Positions 16,531 through 24,857 of a DNA stretch of 64,000 nt are shown here, piece by piece. The position numbers and the translations under genes were made by a program. This DNA is from Thermus amyloliquefaciens (GTDB lineage: Bacteria; Deinococcota; Deinococci; Deinococcales; Thermaceae): contig NZ_JQMV01000003.1 of the NCBI RefSeq assembly GCF_000744885.1, forward strand, positions 496,001 through 560,000, read 5' to 3'. Position 1 is the stretch's first letter. Every line of letters begins with the position of its first letter. The notes under the pieces were generated by a model. It ran no database searches, was not told the DNA's origin, and saw only the letters and a list, made by a program, of their open reading frames with translations.

Positions 16531-17757
16531 CTAAACCCGCTTGAAGAGGAGGACGGCGTTCTGGCCGCCGAAGGCGAAGGAGTTGGAGAGGGCGTAGTCC
16601 ACCTGGGCCTCCCTGGGCTCGGGCACGAAGTCCAGGTCCAGCTCGGGGTCCGGGTCCTCGAGGTTGATGGTGGGCGGGATGACCCCGTGGTAAAGGGCCT
16701 GCACCGTGGCGATGGCCTCAATGCCCCCCGCTGCCCCCAGGAGGTGGCCGGTCATGCTCTTGGTGCTAGAGACCATGAGCTTCTTGGCGTGATCCCCGAA
16801 AACTTCTTTGATGGCCAAGACCTCCGCCCGGTCCCCCACGGGGGTGGAGGTGCCGTGGGCGTTGATGTAGCCCACCGCCTCGGGGTTGACCTTGGCGTCC
16901 AAAAGGGCGCGGCGCATGGCCAAAGCGGCCCCTTTCCCCTCGGGGTGGGGCTCGGTGATGTGGTGGGCGTCGGCGCTCCGGCCAAAGCCCACCAGCTCGG
17001 CGTAGATCCTGGCGCCCCGCCTCTTGGCGTGCTCGTACTCCTCCAGGACCAGGACCCCGGCCCCTTCCCCCATCACGAACCCATCCCGGCTTAGGGTGAA
17101 GGGCCGGCTGGCCTTATGGGGCTCCTCGTTCCGGGTGGAAAGGGCCCGCATCACCGCGAAGGCCCCGATGGCCATGGGGGTGATGGCGGCCTCCGTGCCC
17201 CCGGCGAGGACGATGTCGGCCTCCCCCAGCTGGATCATGCGAAAGGCGCTGCCGATGGCGTCCGATCCCGTGGCGCAGGCGGTGACCGCGGTGGAGCTTG
17301 GCCCCATGAAGCCGTAGCGCATGGCGATGTGGGCCGAGGCCATGTTGGCGATCATCATGGGGATGAAGAAGGGGCTGATGCGGTTTGGCCCCCGCTCCAG
17401 GAAGACCTTGCTCTGGGCCTCCCAGGTCTCCATGCCCCCAATCCCCGTGCCCACCAGGGTGCCCACCCGCTCGGGGTTTAGGGCACCGGGCTCCAGCCCC
17501 GCATCCCTAAGGGCCAGCTCGGCGGCGATCAGGGCGTACTGGACGAACCGGTCCAGGCGCCTAAGCTCCTTTTTGTCCAGGTAGTCCTCGGGGTTTACGT
17601 CCACCTCGGCGGCGATGCGCACCGGCAGGGCCGAGGCGTCAAAGCGGGTGATGGGGCGGACCCCGCTTTTTCCAGCCAGCTGGGCCTTATGGTAAGCTTC
17701 CGCCCCCACGCCGATGGGGGTAAGGGGTCCTAGGCCGGTAACCACCACGCGTCGCAT
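16531..17757 (-). CDS. fabF: 3-oxoacyl-ACP synthase II (FabF)
   Basis: The elongating ketoacyl-ACP synthase of fatty-acid synthesis, 408 residues. The active-site Cys161 lies in [13 protein letters not shown]; the two catalytic His are in [11 protein letters not shown] and [12 protein letters not shown]. It follows acpP after a 74-bp gap that holds a hairpin and its own likely promoter: TATACT ends 6 nt before ATG 17757. Confidence 0.95.
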   Translation of the reverse strand: MRRVVVTGLGPLTPIGVGAEAYHKAQLAGKSGVRPITRFDASALPVRIAAEVDVNPEDYLDKKELRRLDRFVQYALIAAELALRDAGLEPGALNPERVGTLVGTGIGGMETWEAQSKVFLERGPNRISPFFIPMMIANMASAHIAMRYGFMGPSSTAVTACATGSDAIGSAFRMIQLGEADIVLAGGTEAAITPMAIGAFAVMRALSTRNEEPHKASRPFTLSRDGFVMGEGAGVLVLEEYEHAKRRGARIYAELVGFGRSADAHHITEPHPEGKGAALAMRRALLDAKVNPEAVGYINAHGTSTPVGDRAEVLAIKEVFGDHAKKLMVSSTKSMTGHLLGAAGGIEAIATVQALYHGVIPPTINLEDPDPELDLDFVPEPREAQVDYALSNSFAFGGQNAVLLFKRV

Positions 17758-17763
17758 GGGGGT

Positions 17764-17769
17764 AGTATA
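17764..17769 (-). promoter_or_regulatory. Leaderless-type -10 box of fabF
   Basis: TATACT, then six bases, then ATG 17757. It would allow fabF-dgt to be transcribed independently of the upstream fab genes. A -35 is not evident. Confidence 0.45.
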
Positions 17770-17793
17770 CCGGGAAGGCCCCAGGGATAGGGA

Positions 17794-17818
17794 AAGGGGG
17801 CACCTCCTGTGCCCCCTT
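17794..17818 (-). terminator. Hairpin after acpP
   Basis: A 10-bp stem (AAGGGGGCAC and complement) with a 5-nt loop lies 13 nt past the acpP stop. It has no T-tract, so it may be a stabilising or attenuating structure that favours the abundant acpP message. Confidence 0.5.
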
Positions 17819-17831
17819 AAGCCGGTGGGCC

Positions 17832-18074
17832 TTAGCCCAGCTTGGCCTGGATGTAGGCCACGGCGTCCTTGACGGTGCGGATCTTCTCGGCCTCCTCGTC
17901 GGAGATCTCCAGGCCGAACTCGTCCTCCAGGCCCATGATGAGCTCCACGGTGTCCAGGCTGTCCGCCCCCAGGTCCTCGATGAAGCGGGCCTCGAGGGTG
18001 ATCTTCTCGGGTTCCACCGAGAGCTTGTCCGCGATAACCGCCCTGACCTTTTCAAAGATTTCCTGCTCCGTCAT
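17832..18074 (-). CDS. acpP: Acyl carrier protein
   Basis: An 80-residue acidic helical protein with the phosphopantetheine attachment Ser39 in [10 protein letters not shown]. It carries growing acyl chains between the Fab enzymes encoded on both sides. A hairpin after the gene separates it from fabF. Confidence 0.97.
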   Translation of the reverse strand: MTEQEIFEKVRAVIADKLSVEPEKITLEARFIEDLGADSLDTVELIMGLEDEFGLEISDEEAEKIRTVKDAVAYIQAKLG

Positions 18075-18128
18075 GAAAAACCTCCCTTGGGGATTTTACC
18101 ACGGGGTACGGCCCCGGGCCTGGCCCCT

Positions 18129-18866
18129 TCAATGGGGGGTGAGCCCCCCGTCCACGCACAGGGTCTGGCCCGTGATGTACCCGGCGGCCTCCGAAACCAA
18201 AAAGGCCACCGCCTCCGCCACCTCCTCGGGGCGGCCGAAGCGGCCTGCGGGGATGTTCTTCAGGTAGGCCTCCTGGACCTCCTTAGGGAGCTTAGCCGTC
18301 ATCTCGGTTTCTATGAACCCCGGGGCCACGGCGTTCACCGTGATCCCCCTGGCGGCGTACTCCTTGGCCACCGCCCGGGTGAAGCCGATGAGCCCGGCCT
18401 TGGAGGCCACGTAGTTGGCCTGGCCCGGGTTGCCCAGGAGGCCCACCACGCTGGTGATGTTCACGATGCGCCCGAAGCGGGCCTTCATCATGAGCTTCAC
18501 CGCTTCCCGGGTGGTGCGGAAGACGGCGGAGAGGTTGGCCTCCAGCACCGCCTCCCAGTCCTCGTCCTTCATGCGGATGAGGAGGGTGTCCCGGGTGATG
18601 CCGGCGTTATTGACCAGGGTGTCCAGCCCCCCCAGGATCTCCGCCGCCCCGTGGACCAGGGCGGTGGCCGCCTCGGCCTCCAGGAGGTTGGCCCCCAGGA
18701 CCCCCACCAAGGGGCTTCCCAGCCTCCTGGCCTCCTCGGCCACCTCCTCCGCCTTCTCCCGGTTCTGCCCGTAGTGGATCACCAGGGCGTACCCCTCCTT
18801 GGCCAGCCTAAGGGCGATGGCCCGGCCGATGCCTCGGCTCGCCCCCGTCACCAGTGCCTTACGCAT
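18129..18866 (-). CDS. fabG: 3-oxoacyl-ACP reductase (FabG)
   Basis: A 245-residue short-chain dehydrogenase that reduces 3-ketoacyl-ACP with NADPH. The nucleotide loop TGASRGIG is at 7-14, NNAG follows at about 86-89, and the catalytic Ser and Tyr-x3-Lys are seen in ITSVVG and NYVASKAG. The start overlaps the fabD end by 8 nt. Confidence 0.95.
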   Translation of the reverse strand: MRKALVTGASRGIGRAIALRLAKEGYALVIHYGQNREKAEEVAEEARRLGSPLVGVLGANLLEAEAATALVHGAAEILGGLDTLVNNAGITRDTLLIRMKDEDWEAVLEANLSAVFRTTREAVKLMMKARFGRIVNITSVVGLLGNPGQANYVASKAGLIGFTRAVAKEYAARGITVNAVAPGFIETEMTAKLPKEVQEAYLKNIPAGRFGRPEEVAEAVAFLVSEAAGYITGQTLCVDGGLTPH

Positions 18867-19776
18867 CCTCCACCTCCAACGCCTTCCGTACCCCTTCCGG
18901 GTCCCCCACGGAGAAGGCCTGGGCCTCCTTCAGGGTCCGGGCCACAAGGCCTTTGAGCACCTCCCCGCTCCCGAACTCCAAGAAGCGCCGGACCCCCCTT
19001 TGTTCCATATCCCTCAGGATCTCCACCCAGCGCACCGGGGCCGTGATCTGTTGCAGCAAGAGGTCCCGGATGCGCTCGGGGTCCTCCTCGGGCCTGGCGG
19101 TCACGTTGGCGTAGACGGGGAAACGGGGTTTCCGCAGGCGCACCTGGGCCAGGTCCCGGGCGAGGCGCTCCCGGGCGGGGGCCATCAGGGAGGAGTGGAA
19201 GGGGGCGGAAACCGGCAGGAAGACCACCCGGGCCCGCCTGGCCTTGAGCCTCTCCGCCGCCTCCTCCACCGCCTCCTTGCGCCCGGAGATCACCGTCTGC
19301 TCGGGGCTATTGAGGTTGGCGATCTCCACCCCCTCTAGCCCGGTCAGGGCTTCCTGGATGGCCTCGAGGGGAAGCTTCAGGATGGCGGCCATGGCCCCTT
19401 GGCCAGGGGGCACGGCCTCCTGCATGTACCGGCCCCTGAGGCGCACCAGCCTCAGGGCATCCTCCAGCTCCAGGGTGCCCGCGGCCACGTGGGCCGTCCA
19501 CTCCCCCAGGGAGTGGCCGGCGGCCAGGAAGGGTTCCCGCCCCCCGGCCTCCAAAAAGGCCCGGTAGGCGGCATAGCCCACCGCCAGGAGGGCGGGCTGC
19601 TGGTTTTCCGTGAGGGTGAGGGCCTCCTCGGGGCCCTCCCACATGAGCCCCTGCAGGCCCGGGAGGGTGGCTTCCGCGCGGTCCAGCACCTCCTTGGCGG
19701 CGGGGAAGGCCTCATAGAGGGCCCTTCCCATGCCCACCCGCTGGGAGCCTTGGCCCGGGAAAAGGGCGGCGTACAT
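18859..19776 (-). CDS. fabD: Malonyl-CoA:ACP transacylase (FabD)
   Basis: A 305-residue transferase that loads malonyl groups on ACP. GQGSQ (8-12) forms the oxyanion hole and Ser89 in GHSLGEW is the nucleophile; SAPFHSSLM holds the catalytic His. Its ATG at 19776 would overlap the expected fabH stop (TGATG) if a G-tract there were one base longer; as written, the fabH frame runs 65 bp into fabD. Confidence 0.95.
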   Translation of the reverse strand: MYAALFPGQGSQRVGMGRALYEAFPAAKEVLDRAEATLPGLQGLMWEGPEEALTLTENQQPALLAVGYAAYRAFLEAGGREPFLAAGHSLGEWTAHVAAGTLELEDALRLVRLRGRYMQEAVPPGQGAMAAILKLPLEAIQEALTGLEGVEIANLNSPEQTVISGRKEAVEEAAERLKARRARVVFLPVSAPFHSSLMAPARERLARDLAQVRLRKPRFPVYANVTARPEEDPERIRDLLLQQITAPVRWVEILRDMEQRGVRRFLEFGSGEVLKGLVARTLKEAQAFSVGDPEGVRKALEVEDA

Positions 19777-20758
19777 CAGGACCCCCCCAGGTGAGGACCG
19801 CGGCGGCCCAGGTGAGCCCGGCCCCGAAGGAGACCAGGAGGACGTGGTCCCCCTCTTGGATGCGCCCCGCGTCCACCGCCTCCTTGAGGGCCAGGGGGAT
19901 GGAGGCGGTGGAGGTGTTGCCGTAGCGGTCCACGTTCACCACCACCCGCTCCCAGGGCAGGCCCAGGCGTTCCCGGGCGGCGTCGATGATCCTGAGGTTC
20001 GCCTGGTGGGGGACAAAGACCTTGATGTCCTCAGGGCTGAGGCCGGCCTTCTCGATGGCCTCGAGGGTGGCGGTGTTCATCACCCGCACCGCGAACTTGA
20101 AGACCTCCCGCCCGTTCATGTGAAGGCGTTTCTCCATGGAGGTGCCGTCGGGAAGCCTGGGCGCCACGCAGGCGTGGTAGAGCTCCTTGGCCCCGGTGCC
20201 GTCGGCCCCCAGCACGAAGGAGCGGAAGCCGAAGCCTTCCCGCACCCTTCCCACCACCGCCGCACCCCCCGCGTCCCCGAAGAGGACCGCGGTGGCCCGG
20301 TCGTTCCAGTCCAGGATCTTGGAAAGCGCCTCGGCGCCCACCACCAGCACCTTTCGGGCCAGGCCCGCCGCCACCATGGCATGGGCCTGGGCCAAGGCGT
20401 AAAGCCATCCCGGGCAGCCCGCCAACAGGTCGTAGGCGAAGCCCTGGAGGCCAAAGCGGGCCTGGACCAAGGCGGCGGTGTCGGGGAAAAGGGCATCGGG
20501 GGTGTTGGTGGCCACGATCACCCCATCCACCCCCTCCAGGGCCCCCGGGTGCCGCCTGAGGAGGTCCTCCACCGCCTTGAAGGCCAGGTCCGAGGTGTAC
20601 TCGTCCTCGGCGGCGATGCGCCGCTCCCGGATGCCCGTGCGGGTCACGATCCACTCGTCGGAGGTGTCCAGATAGGCCTCAAATTCCTCGTTTTTCATGA
20701 CCCTTTCGGGGACGTAAGCCCCCAGGGCCAGGATGCCCGGTGCCTGACCTCCCGTCAT
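19712..20758 (-). CDS. fabH: 3-oxoacyl-ACP synthase III (FabH) with a probably artefactual C-terminal tail
   Basis: FabH condenses acetyl-CoA with malonyl-ACP to begin fatty-acid synthesis. Cys115 (LLAGCPGW), His in VPHQANLRI and Asn in YGNTST are the catalytic triad. ATG 20758 is chosen because TATAGT ends 7 nt before it. The conserved protein ends at AAAVLTWGG, but the frame continues 22 more residues into fabD. The tract there has seven Gs (about 19786-19792); eight would give TGG GGG GGG TCC TGA, a stop overlapping the fabD ATG and about 327 residues, consistent with T. thermophilus FabH as I remember it. plsX, often next to fabH, is absent. Confidence 0.9.
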   Translation of the reverse strand: MTGGQAPGILALGAYVPERVMKNEEFEAYLDTSDEWIVTRTGIRERRIAAEDEYTSDLAFKAVEDLLRRHPGALEGVDGVIVATNTPDALFPDTAALVQARFGLQGFAYDLLAGCPGWLYALAQAHAMVAAGLARKVLVVGAEALSKILDWNDRATAVLFGDAGGAAVVGRVREGFGFRSFVLGADGTGAKELYHACVAPRLPDGTSMEKRLHMNGREVFKFAVRVMNTATLEAIEKAGLSPEDIKVFVPHQANLRIIDAARERLGLPWERVVVNVDRYGNTSTASIPLALKEAVDAGRIQEGDHVLLVSFGAGLTWAAAVLTWGGPDVRRPFPGPRLPAGGHGKGPL

Positions 20759-20765
20759 GGGCACC

Positions 20766-20771
20766 ACTATA
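20766..20771 (-). promoter_or_regulatory. Leaderless-type -10 box of fabH
   Basis: TATAGT lies 7 nt before ATG 20758 and downstream of the rpmF terminator, which marks a new transcription unit for the fab genes. No clear -35. Confidence 0.5.
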
Positions 20772-20784
20772 CCCACTGGCGGTG

Positions 20785-20814
20785 AAAAAAGTTGAGGCCC
20801 CGGGCTCCGGGGCC
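20785..20814 (-). terminator. Rho-independent-type terminator after rpmF
   Basis: An 8-bp stem (GGCCCCGG/CCGGGGCC, 3-nt loop, 20796-20814) is followed after 5 nt by a run of six Ts on the minus strand (20785-20790), between rpmF and the fabH promoter. Confidence 0.6.
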
Positions 20815-20831
20815 CCTTGTCTTGACCCGGT

Positions 20832-21014
20832 CTAGACTTCTAGCACCTTGCGCCCGTCGTAGTAGCCGCACTCCGGGCAGACGGTGTGCGGGGGCTTCAT
20901 CGCCTTGCACTCGGGGCAGGGAACCAGGGTCGGGGGAGTCAGGGCGTGGTGGCTCCTACGGGCATCGCGCCGCGCCTTAGAGGTTTTCTTCTTGGGTACA
21001 GGGTGCTTGGCCAT
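20832..21014 (-). CDS. rpmF: 50S ribosomal protein L32
   Basis: A 60-residue ribosomal protein. The basic [20 protein letters not shown] start and two zinc-type CPEC pairs (LVPCPECK and TVCPECGYY) are diagnostic. It follows the DUF177 gene, the usual pairing, and is separated from fabH by a terminator. GGAGG precedes the ATG. Confidence 0.97.
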   Translation of the reverse strand: MAKHPVPKKKTSKARRDARRSHHALTPPTLVPCPECKAMKPPHTVCPECGYYDGRKVLEV

Positions 21015-21072
21015 CTCCAGTCCTCCAGGGGGGCTTGGCCCCCGCTAAACCCCTGGTAGTATAGCAGACCCG

Positions 21073-21609
21073 CTAAAGTTCGGGAAGGAGGTCCTTAAGG
21101 CCCAGGAGGGGGTGGTGGGCCTCCGGCTCGTGGCCGCAGTCCACCAGGTTGCGGTCCGCCCCACACACGGGGCATAGGCCCTTGCACCCCTCCTGGCAGA
21201 GGACGGTGTAGGGCATCTCCGTGACAAAGGCCTCGGTGAGGAAGGGCAGAAGGTCCAGGTCGGGCTCGCCGAAGGCGTAGTACTCCTCCTCCGCCTCCTC
21301 GTGGAAGACCACCTCGCTTAGGCCCTGCTGGTAGCGGAGAAGGTGCTGGAAGTGGGCGTGGATGGGGGTAGGGGTGGGCTTGAGGCAGCGGCGGCACTCC
21401 ATGAGGGCTACCCCCTCCACCTCGCCCGAAAGCCAGTACTCGTCCCCGCCCACGGCGGAGACCGCCACCTTCCACGTGGCTTCCCCCGCCAAGGGGAAGC
21501 GCTCCTCGCCTACCCGAAAGGCTTCCTGCACCACGCCTGCGGCGCGGACCGTTCCTCCTTCCCGCAAGAGGCGGGCCAGGTTGATGCTTGCCACCTCGCG
21601 GTATTCCAT
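21073..21609 (-). CDS. DUF177 (YceD-family) protein, putative 23S rRNA accumulation factor
   Basis: A 178-residue protein of the DUF177 family, almost always encoded just before rpmF; members are linked to 23S rRNA accumulation. The C-terminal CQEGCKGLCPVCGADRNLVDC is the conserved cysteine cluster, probably zinc binding. ATG 21609 lies 7 nt after a TATACT box, so the mRNA is probably leaderless. Confidence 0.88.
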   Translation of the reverse strand: MEYREVASINLARLLREGGTVRAAGVVQEAFRVGEERFPLAGEATWKVAVSAVGGDEYWLSGEVEGVALMECRRCLKPTPTPIHAHFQHLLRYQQGLSEVVFHEEAEEEYYAFGEPDLDLLPFLTEAFVTEMPYTVLCQEGCKGLCPVCGADRNLVDCGHEPEAHHPLLGLKDLLPEL

Positions 21610-21616
21610 CCTTCTA

Positions 21617-21622
21617 AGTATA
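21617..21622 (-). promoter_or_regulatory. Leaderless-type -10 box of the DUF177-rpmF unit
   Basis: TATACT ends 7 nt before ATG 21609. It opposes the arginase promoter across a 93-bp divergent region. No clear -35. Confidence 0.5.
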
Positions 21623-21689
21623 GCTCCCCGCCCGCCTTTTTCCTAGAGGGAGGGCATAAAGTTCCCAAGCGGTGCATGGGGGTTTCTGC

Positions 21690-21695
21690 TACCAT
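21690..21695 (+). promoter_or_regulatory. Candidate -10 box for arginase
   Basis: TACCAT ends 7 nt before ATG 21703, which supports that ATG over the one at 21694 inside the box. Confidence 0.4.
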
Positions 21696-21702
21696 GCCCC
21701 CC

Positions 21703-22584
21703 ATGGACCGGGTGGCCATCCTAGGGGTGCCCATGGACTTGGGTGCGGGGCGGCGTGGGGTGGACATGGGGCCTTCCGCCTTGCGCTACGCCCGCCTGGC
21801 GGAGGAGCTCGAGGCCCTGGGCTTGGCGGTGGAGGACCTGGGGGATGTGCGGGTCCCCGTGGCGGAGACCCTTAGGCGAAAGGGGCGACGCCTGGGCGGG
21901 GAGAACTACCTGGAGGAGATCCGCCAGGCCGCCCTCGAGCTTAAGGAGCGGCTCCGCTCCCTTCCCGAAGGGGTGTTTCCCATCGTCTTGGGCGGGGACC
22001 ATTCCCTAAGCATGGGCTCGGTGAGCGGGGTGGCCCGGGAACCCCTGGGGGTGGTCTGGGTGGACGCCCATGGGGACTTCAACACCCCCGAGACCAGCCC
22101 CTCGGGCAACATCCACGGCATGCCCCTGGCGGTGCTCTGTGGGCTTGGGCACCCCCGCCTCACCGAGGTCTTCCGGGCGGTGGATCCCCAAAGGGTGGTC
22201 CTGGTGGGGGTAAGGAGCCTGGACCCAGGGGAGAAGCGGCTCCTTAGGGAGATGGGGGTTACCGTGTACACCATGCACGAGGTGGACCGTCTGGGGGTGG
22301 CCCGCATCGCCGAGGAGGTTTTGCAAAGGCTTGCTGGCCTGCCCCTGCACATCTCCCTGGACGCCGACGTTCTGGACCCCACCCTGGCCCCGGGGGTGGG
22401 GACCCCGGTGCCCGGGGGGCTTTCCTACCGGGAGGCGCACCTCCTCATGGAGATCCTGGCCCAGTCGGGCCAGGTGCGAAGCCTGGACCTGGTGGAGGTG
22501 AACCCCATCTTGGACGAGCGAAACCGCACCGCGGAGATGATGGTGGGGTTGGCCTTAAGCCTCCTGGGGAAACGGATCCTCTAA
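21703..22584 (+). CDS. rocF: Arginase
   Basis: A 293-residue ureohydrolase that splits arginine to ornithine and urea. The binuclear Mn site is visible: GGDHS, DAHGDFNTPE and SLDADVLDPTLAPG. The arginase-type substrate loop NIHGMPLAVL and C-terminal DLVEVNPILDERNRTAEM favour arginase over agmatinase. Start chosen by homology and by the upstream TACCAT box. It is a single-gene unit followed at once by another promoter. Confidence 0.9.
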   Translation: MDRVAILGVPMDLGAGRRGVDMGPSALRYARLAEELEALGLAVEDLGDVRVPVAETLRRKGRRLGGENYLEEIRQAALELKERLRSLPEGVFPIVLGGDHSLSMGSVSGVAREPLGVVWVDAHGDFNTPETSPSGNIHGMPLAVLCGLGHPRLTEVFRAVDPQRVVLVGVRSLDPGEKRLLREMGVTVYTMHEVDRLGVARIAEEVLQRLAGLPLHISLDADVLDPTLAPGVGTPVPGGLSYREAHLLMEILAQSGQVRSLDLVEVNPILDERNRTAEMMVGLALSLLGKRIL

Positions 22585-22587
22585 GGG

Positions 22588-22616
22588 TTGACGCCAGGGT
22601 TTCCGCTGGCTAGAGT
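22588..22616 (+). promoter_or_regulatory. Promoter of the DUF2939-like gene, leaderless
   Basis: TTGACG (22588-22593) and TAGAGT (22611-22616) are exactly 17 bp apart. The first base of GTG 22624 is 8 nt past the box, where transcription should begin. Confidence 0.7.
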
Positions 22617-22623
22617 AGCTTCA

Positions 22624-23106
22624 GTGAAAGCTCGCTGGTGGCTGGCGGTTCTCCTGCCCCTGGTCCTGGGGGGCTACCTGGTGCTTTCCCCTTACTTTGC
22701 CCTCCGGGGGCTCCAGGTGGCCATTGAGCGCCGGGATGCGGCGGCCCTGGAACGGTACGTGGACTTTCCCCGGGTTAGAGAAGCCCTCAAAGCGGATCTC
22801 CATGCCGCCATGGTCAAAGAGCTGGAAAGGAACCAGGAAAACCCCTTCGCGGCCTTAGGGGTGCTCTTGGCCGGGGGCTTGATCCAGGCCGTGGTGGACT
22901 CCCTGCTTACGCCAGAGGGTCTTGCCAGCGTGGGCACGGGGAAAGACCCCGGGGAGGTGGGTCTGGAGGAGGTGCGCCGGTGGCGGCTCAAATGGCAGGG
23001 GTTATCCCGGGTTTTTGTCCACCATAGGAACGACCCGCAAACCGGTTTGCTGATGGAGCGCCAGGGGCTAGGGTGGCGGGTGGTCCGGCTGGTCCTTAAT
23101 CCCTAG
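22624..23106 (+). CDS. DUF2939-like membrane-anchored protein
   Basis: A 160-residue protein from GTG 22624, the start implied by the promoter 7 nt upstream; the longer frame from TTG 22588 would begin inside the -35 box. One N-terminal membrane helix (WWLAVLLPLVLGGYLVLSPY) is followed by ALRGLQVAIERRDAAALERYVDF, typical of DUF2939. Function unknown. Its 3' end overlaps the convergent neighbour by 11 bp. Confidence 0.75.
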   Translation: MKARWWLAVLLPLVLGGYLVLSPYFALRGLQVAIERRDAAALERYVDFPRVREALKADLHAAMVKELERNQENPFAALGVLLAGGLIQAVVDSLLTPEGLASVGTGKDPGEVGLEEVRRWRLKWQGLSRVFVHHRNDPQTGLLMERQGLGWRVVRLVLNP

Positions 23107-23479
23107 CCCGGCGCCGCAGGTACCGGCCCAACCCCTGGCCTCCCTGGAAGGCCAGGACGAGGCGTTCCCAGGGGGGTTCCCTTTTGCGGTGGAGAAGGGG
23201 GTCCAGGGCCTCCTTAGCCCACTGGCTCACCACCACCGGGAAGTCCAGACCCGTTTCCAGGAAGTACGCCTCCGCCTCCCGCCAGGCCCCCTCGCTTCGG
23301 CGGAAGCAGGCGGCAAGGTCCTTGGGCGGAGGGGCCTCCGGCCAGAGGAAGCCGCTGACCACCCCCAGGAGCCATGCCCCTCGCAGCTCCTTGGGCAAGC
23401 ACTGGGCCCCCCGGGCCACGTACCCCAGGGGATCCTTGTGCAAAAGCTCCCGCGGCAGATGGGCCAGGGGGTCCTCCAT
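23096..23479 (-). CDS. Conserved-looking hypothetical protein
   Basis: A 127-residue soluble, Trp- and Arg-rich protein with no motif I recognise. Codon choice and the leaderless-type box (TACACT ending 6 nt before ATG 23479) support a real gene. The basic tail GRYLRRRARD is notable. It stands alone, downstream of nuoN and separated from it by a strong hairpin. Confidence 0.6.
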   Translation of the reverse strand: MEDPLAHLPRELLHKDPLGYVARGAQCLPKELRGAWLLGVVSGFLWPEAPPPKDLAACFRRSEGAWREAEAYFLETGLDFPVVVSQWAKEALDPLLHRKREPPWERLVLAFQGGQGLGRYLRRRARD

Positions 23480-23485
23480 GCCTTG

Positions 23486-23491
23486 AGTGTA
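23486..23491 (-). promoter_or_regulatory. Leaderless-type -10 box of the 23096-23479 gene
   Basis: TACACT, six bases, ATG 23479. No clear -35. Confidence 0.45.
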
Positions 23492-23516
23492 AACCGGGCG
23501 TGGGCAAGAAGGCTGG

Positions 23517-23546
23517 GCCCCGTCGTGGCGTGGGCCACGACGGGGC
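23517..23546. terminator. Strong palindrome downstream of nuoN
   Basis: A perfect 13-bp stem (GCCCCGTCGTGGC and complement) with a 4-nt loop lies 31 bp past the nuoN stop. No T-tract adjoins on the minus strand. It probably marks the end of the nuo transcript. Its core matches the hairpin at 11632-11659. Confidence 0.55.
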
Positions 23547-23576
23547 TCCAGGAGGGCTTTGGACCTTGCCCTTTTT

Positions 23577-24857
23577 TCAGCTTGCGGCCAGGGCGGGGAG
23601 AAGGGCCCCGGGGATGAGGCCTAGCAGGATGAGGAGGAGCGCCACCCCGAAGGCCACGCTCCGGGCCAAGGGACGGGGGCGGGCCTCGGCCGCGCCCTTC
23701 TGGAACACGGCCAGGCCCAGGGCCAGATAGTAGTAGGCGCTCACGGCGCTGGTGAGGAGGGCCAGCACCAAAAGCCCCCACTGGCCCGCCTTGGCCGCCT
23801 CGCTAAAGACCAGGTACTTGCCCCAAAAGCCCGCCAGGGGAGGCAGGCCCAGGAGGGAAAGGGAGGAGACGAAGAGGCCCAAGCCCAGGAGCGGGTCCTG
23901 GTGGAAAAGGCCCTTGATCCTCTCCAGGGGCACCTGGTCGGGGGAGATCTCCGAGAGGACCGCGAAGGCCAGCCCCGTGGCCAGCACATAGGTGAGGAGG
24001 TAAAAGCCCAGGGCTTGGGCGTTCCCCGTGTAAAGCGCCAAGGCCATGTACCCCGCATGGGCGATGGAGCTGTAGGCGAGGAGCCGCTTGGCCTCCTTCT
24101 GGCCCAGGGCGGCCAGGTTCCCCAGGACCACGGAGAGGGCGATGAGGAGGCCTAGGGCCTCAGGGACACCCGGGGCGGCCACCCGGAGCAGGGCCGCAAA
24201 GGCGGCCGCCTTCACCCCCGTGGCCATGAAGAGCACCACCGGGGTGGGGCTACCCTGGTAGACGTCCGGGGTCCAGAAGTGGAAGGGGGCCAGGGCCACC
24301 TTGAAGCCCAGGCCCACCAGGAGAAGGCCCAGGGCCAAGGCGTAAAGGGGGCCCTCCCCAGGGGTTCCCGCCTCGAGGCTCCCCGTGGCCCCAAAGTGGA
24401 GGGCGGTGCCGTAGAGGAAGAAGGCGGCCGCCAAGGCCCCCAGGAGGAAGTACTTCAAGGCCGCCTCCAGGCCCGCCCCCCGCCGCCAGGTGGCCAGGGC
24501 GTAAAGGGGCAAGGAGAGGGCCTCGAGGGCCACCAGCATCAGGATGAGGTTTTTGGTGGAGGCCAGGAGGTGCATGCCCAAGGCGGCGTAGAGGACCAGG
24601 AGATGGAATTCAAACCGCCGGGTGCGCACCAACCCCACGGTCCAGAGGGCCCCCAAAAGGGCAAGCAGGGTGAAGACCCGGGCGACGCCGTCCAGCTGGT
24701 AGGGGCCGAGGGCGAAGGGCTGACCCCAGGTGAGAAGGAGGGCCAGGAGGGCCAAGGAGAGCCCCAGGATGGTGAGCCGTTTGAAAAGGGGCACCGAAAC
24801 GAAGAAGCCCAAAAGGGTGAGGGCCACGGCGAAGGAGCTCAGCAGCACAAGGGTCAT
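23577..24857 (-). CDS. nuoN: NADH dehydrogenase subunit N (Nqo14)
   Basis: A 426-residue antiporter-like membrane subunit of complex I with about 14 helices. Conserved features include the AYSSIAHAGYMAL helix and the Lys-bearing segment ALGQKEAKRLLAYSS. It is the last gene of the operon; its start overlaps nuoM by 4 nt. Confidence 0.95.
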   Translation of the reverse strand: MTLVLLSSFAVALTLLGFFVSVPLFKRLTILGLSLALLALLLTWGQPFALGPYQLDGVARVFTLLALLGALWTVGLVRTRRFEFHLLVLYAALGMHLLASTKNLILMLVALEALSLPLYALATWRRGAGLEAALKYFLLGALAAAFFLYGTALHFGATGSLEAGTPGEGPLYALALGLLLVGLGFKVALAPFHFWTPDVYQGSPTPVVLFMATGVKAAAFAALLRVAAPGVPEALGLLIALSVVLGNLAALGQKEAKRLLAYSSIAHAGYMALALYTGNAQALGFYLLTYVLATGLAFAVLSEISPDQVPLERIKGLFHQDPLLGLGLFVSSLSLLGLPPLAGFWGKYLVFSEAAKAGQWGLLVLALLTSAVSAYYYLALGLAVFQKGAAEARPRPLARSVAFGVALLLILLGLIPGALLPALAAS

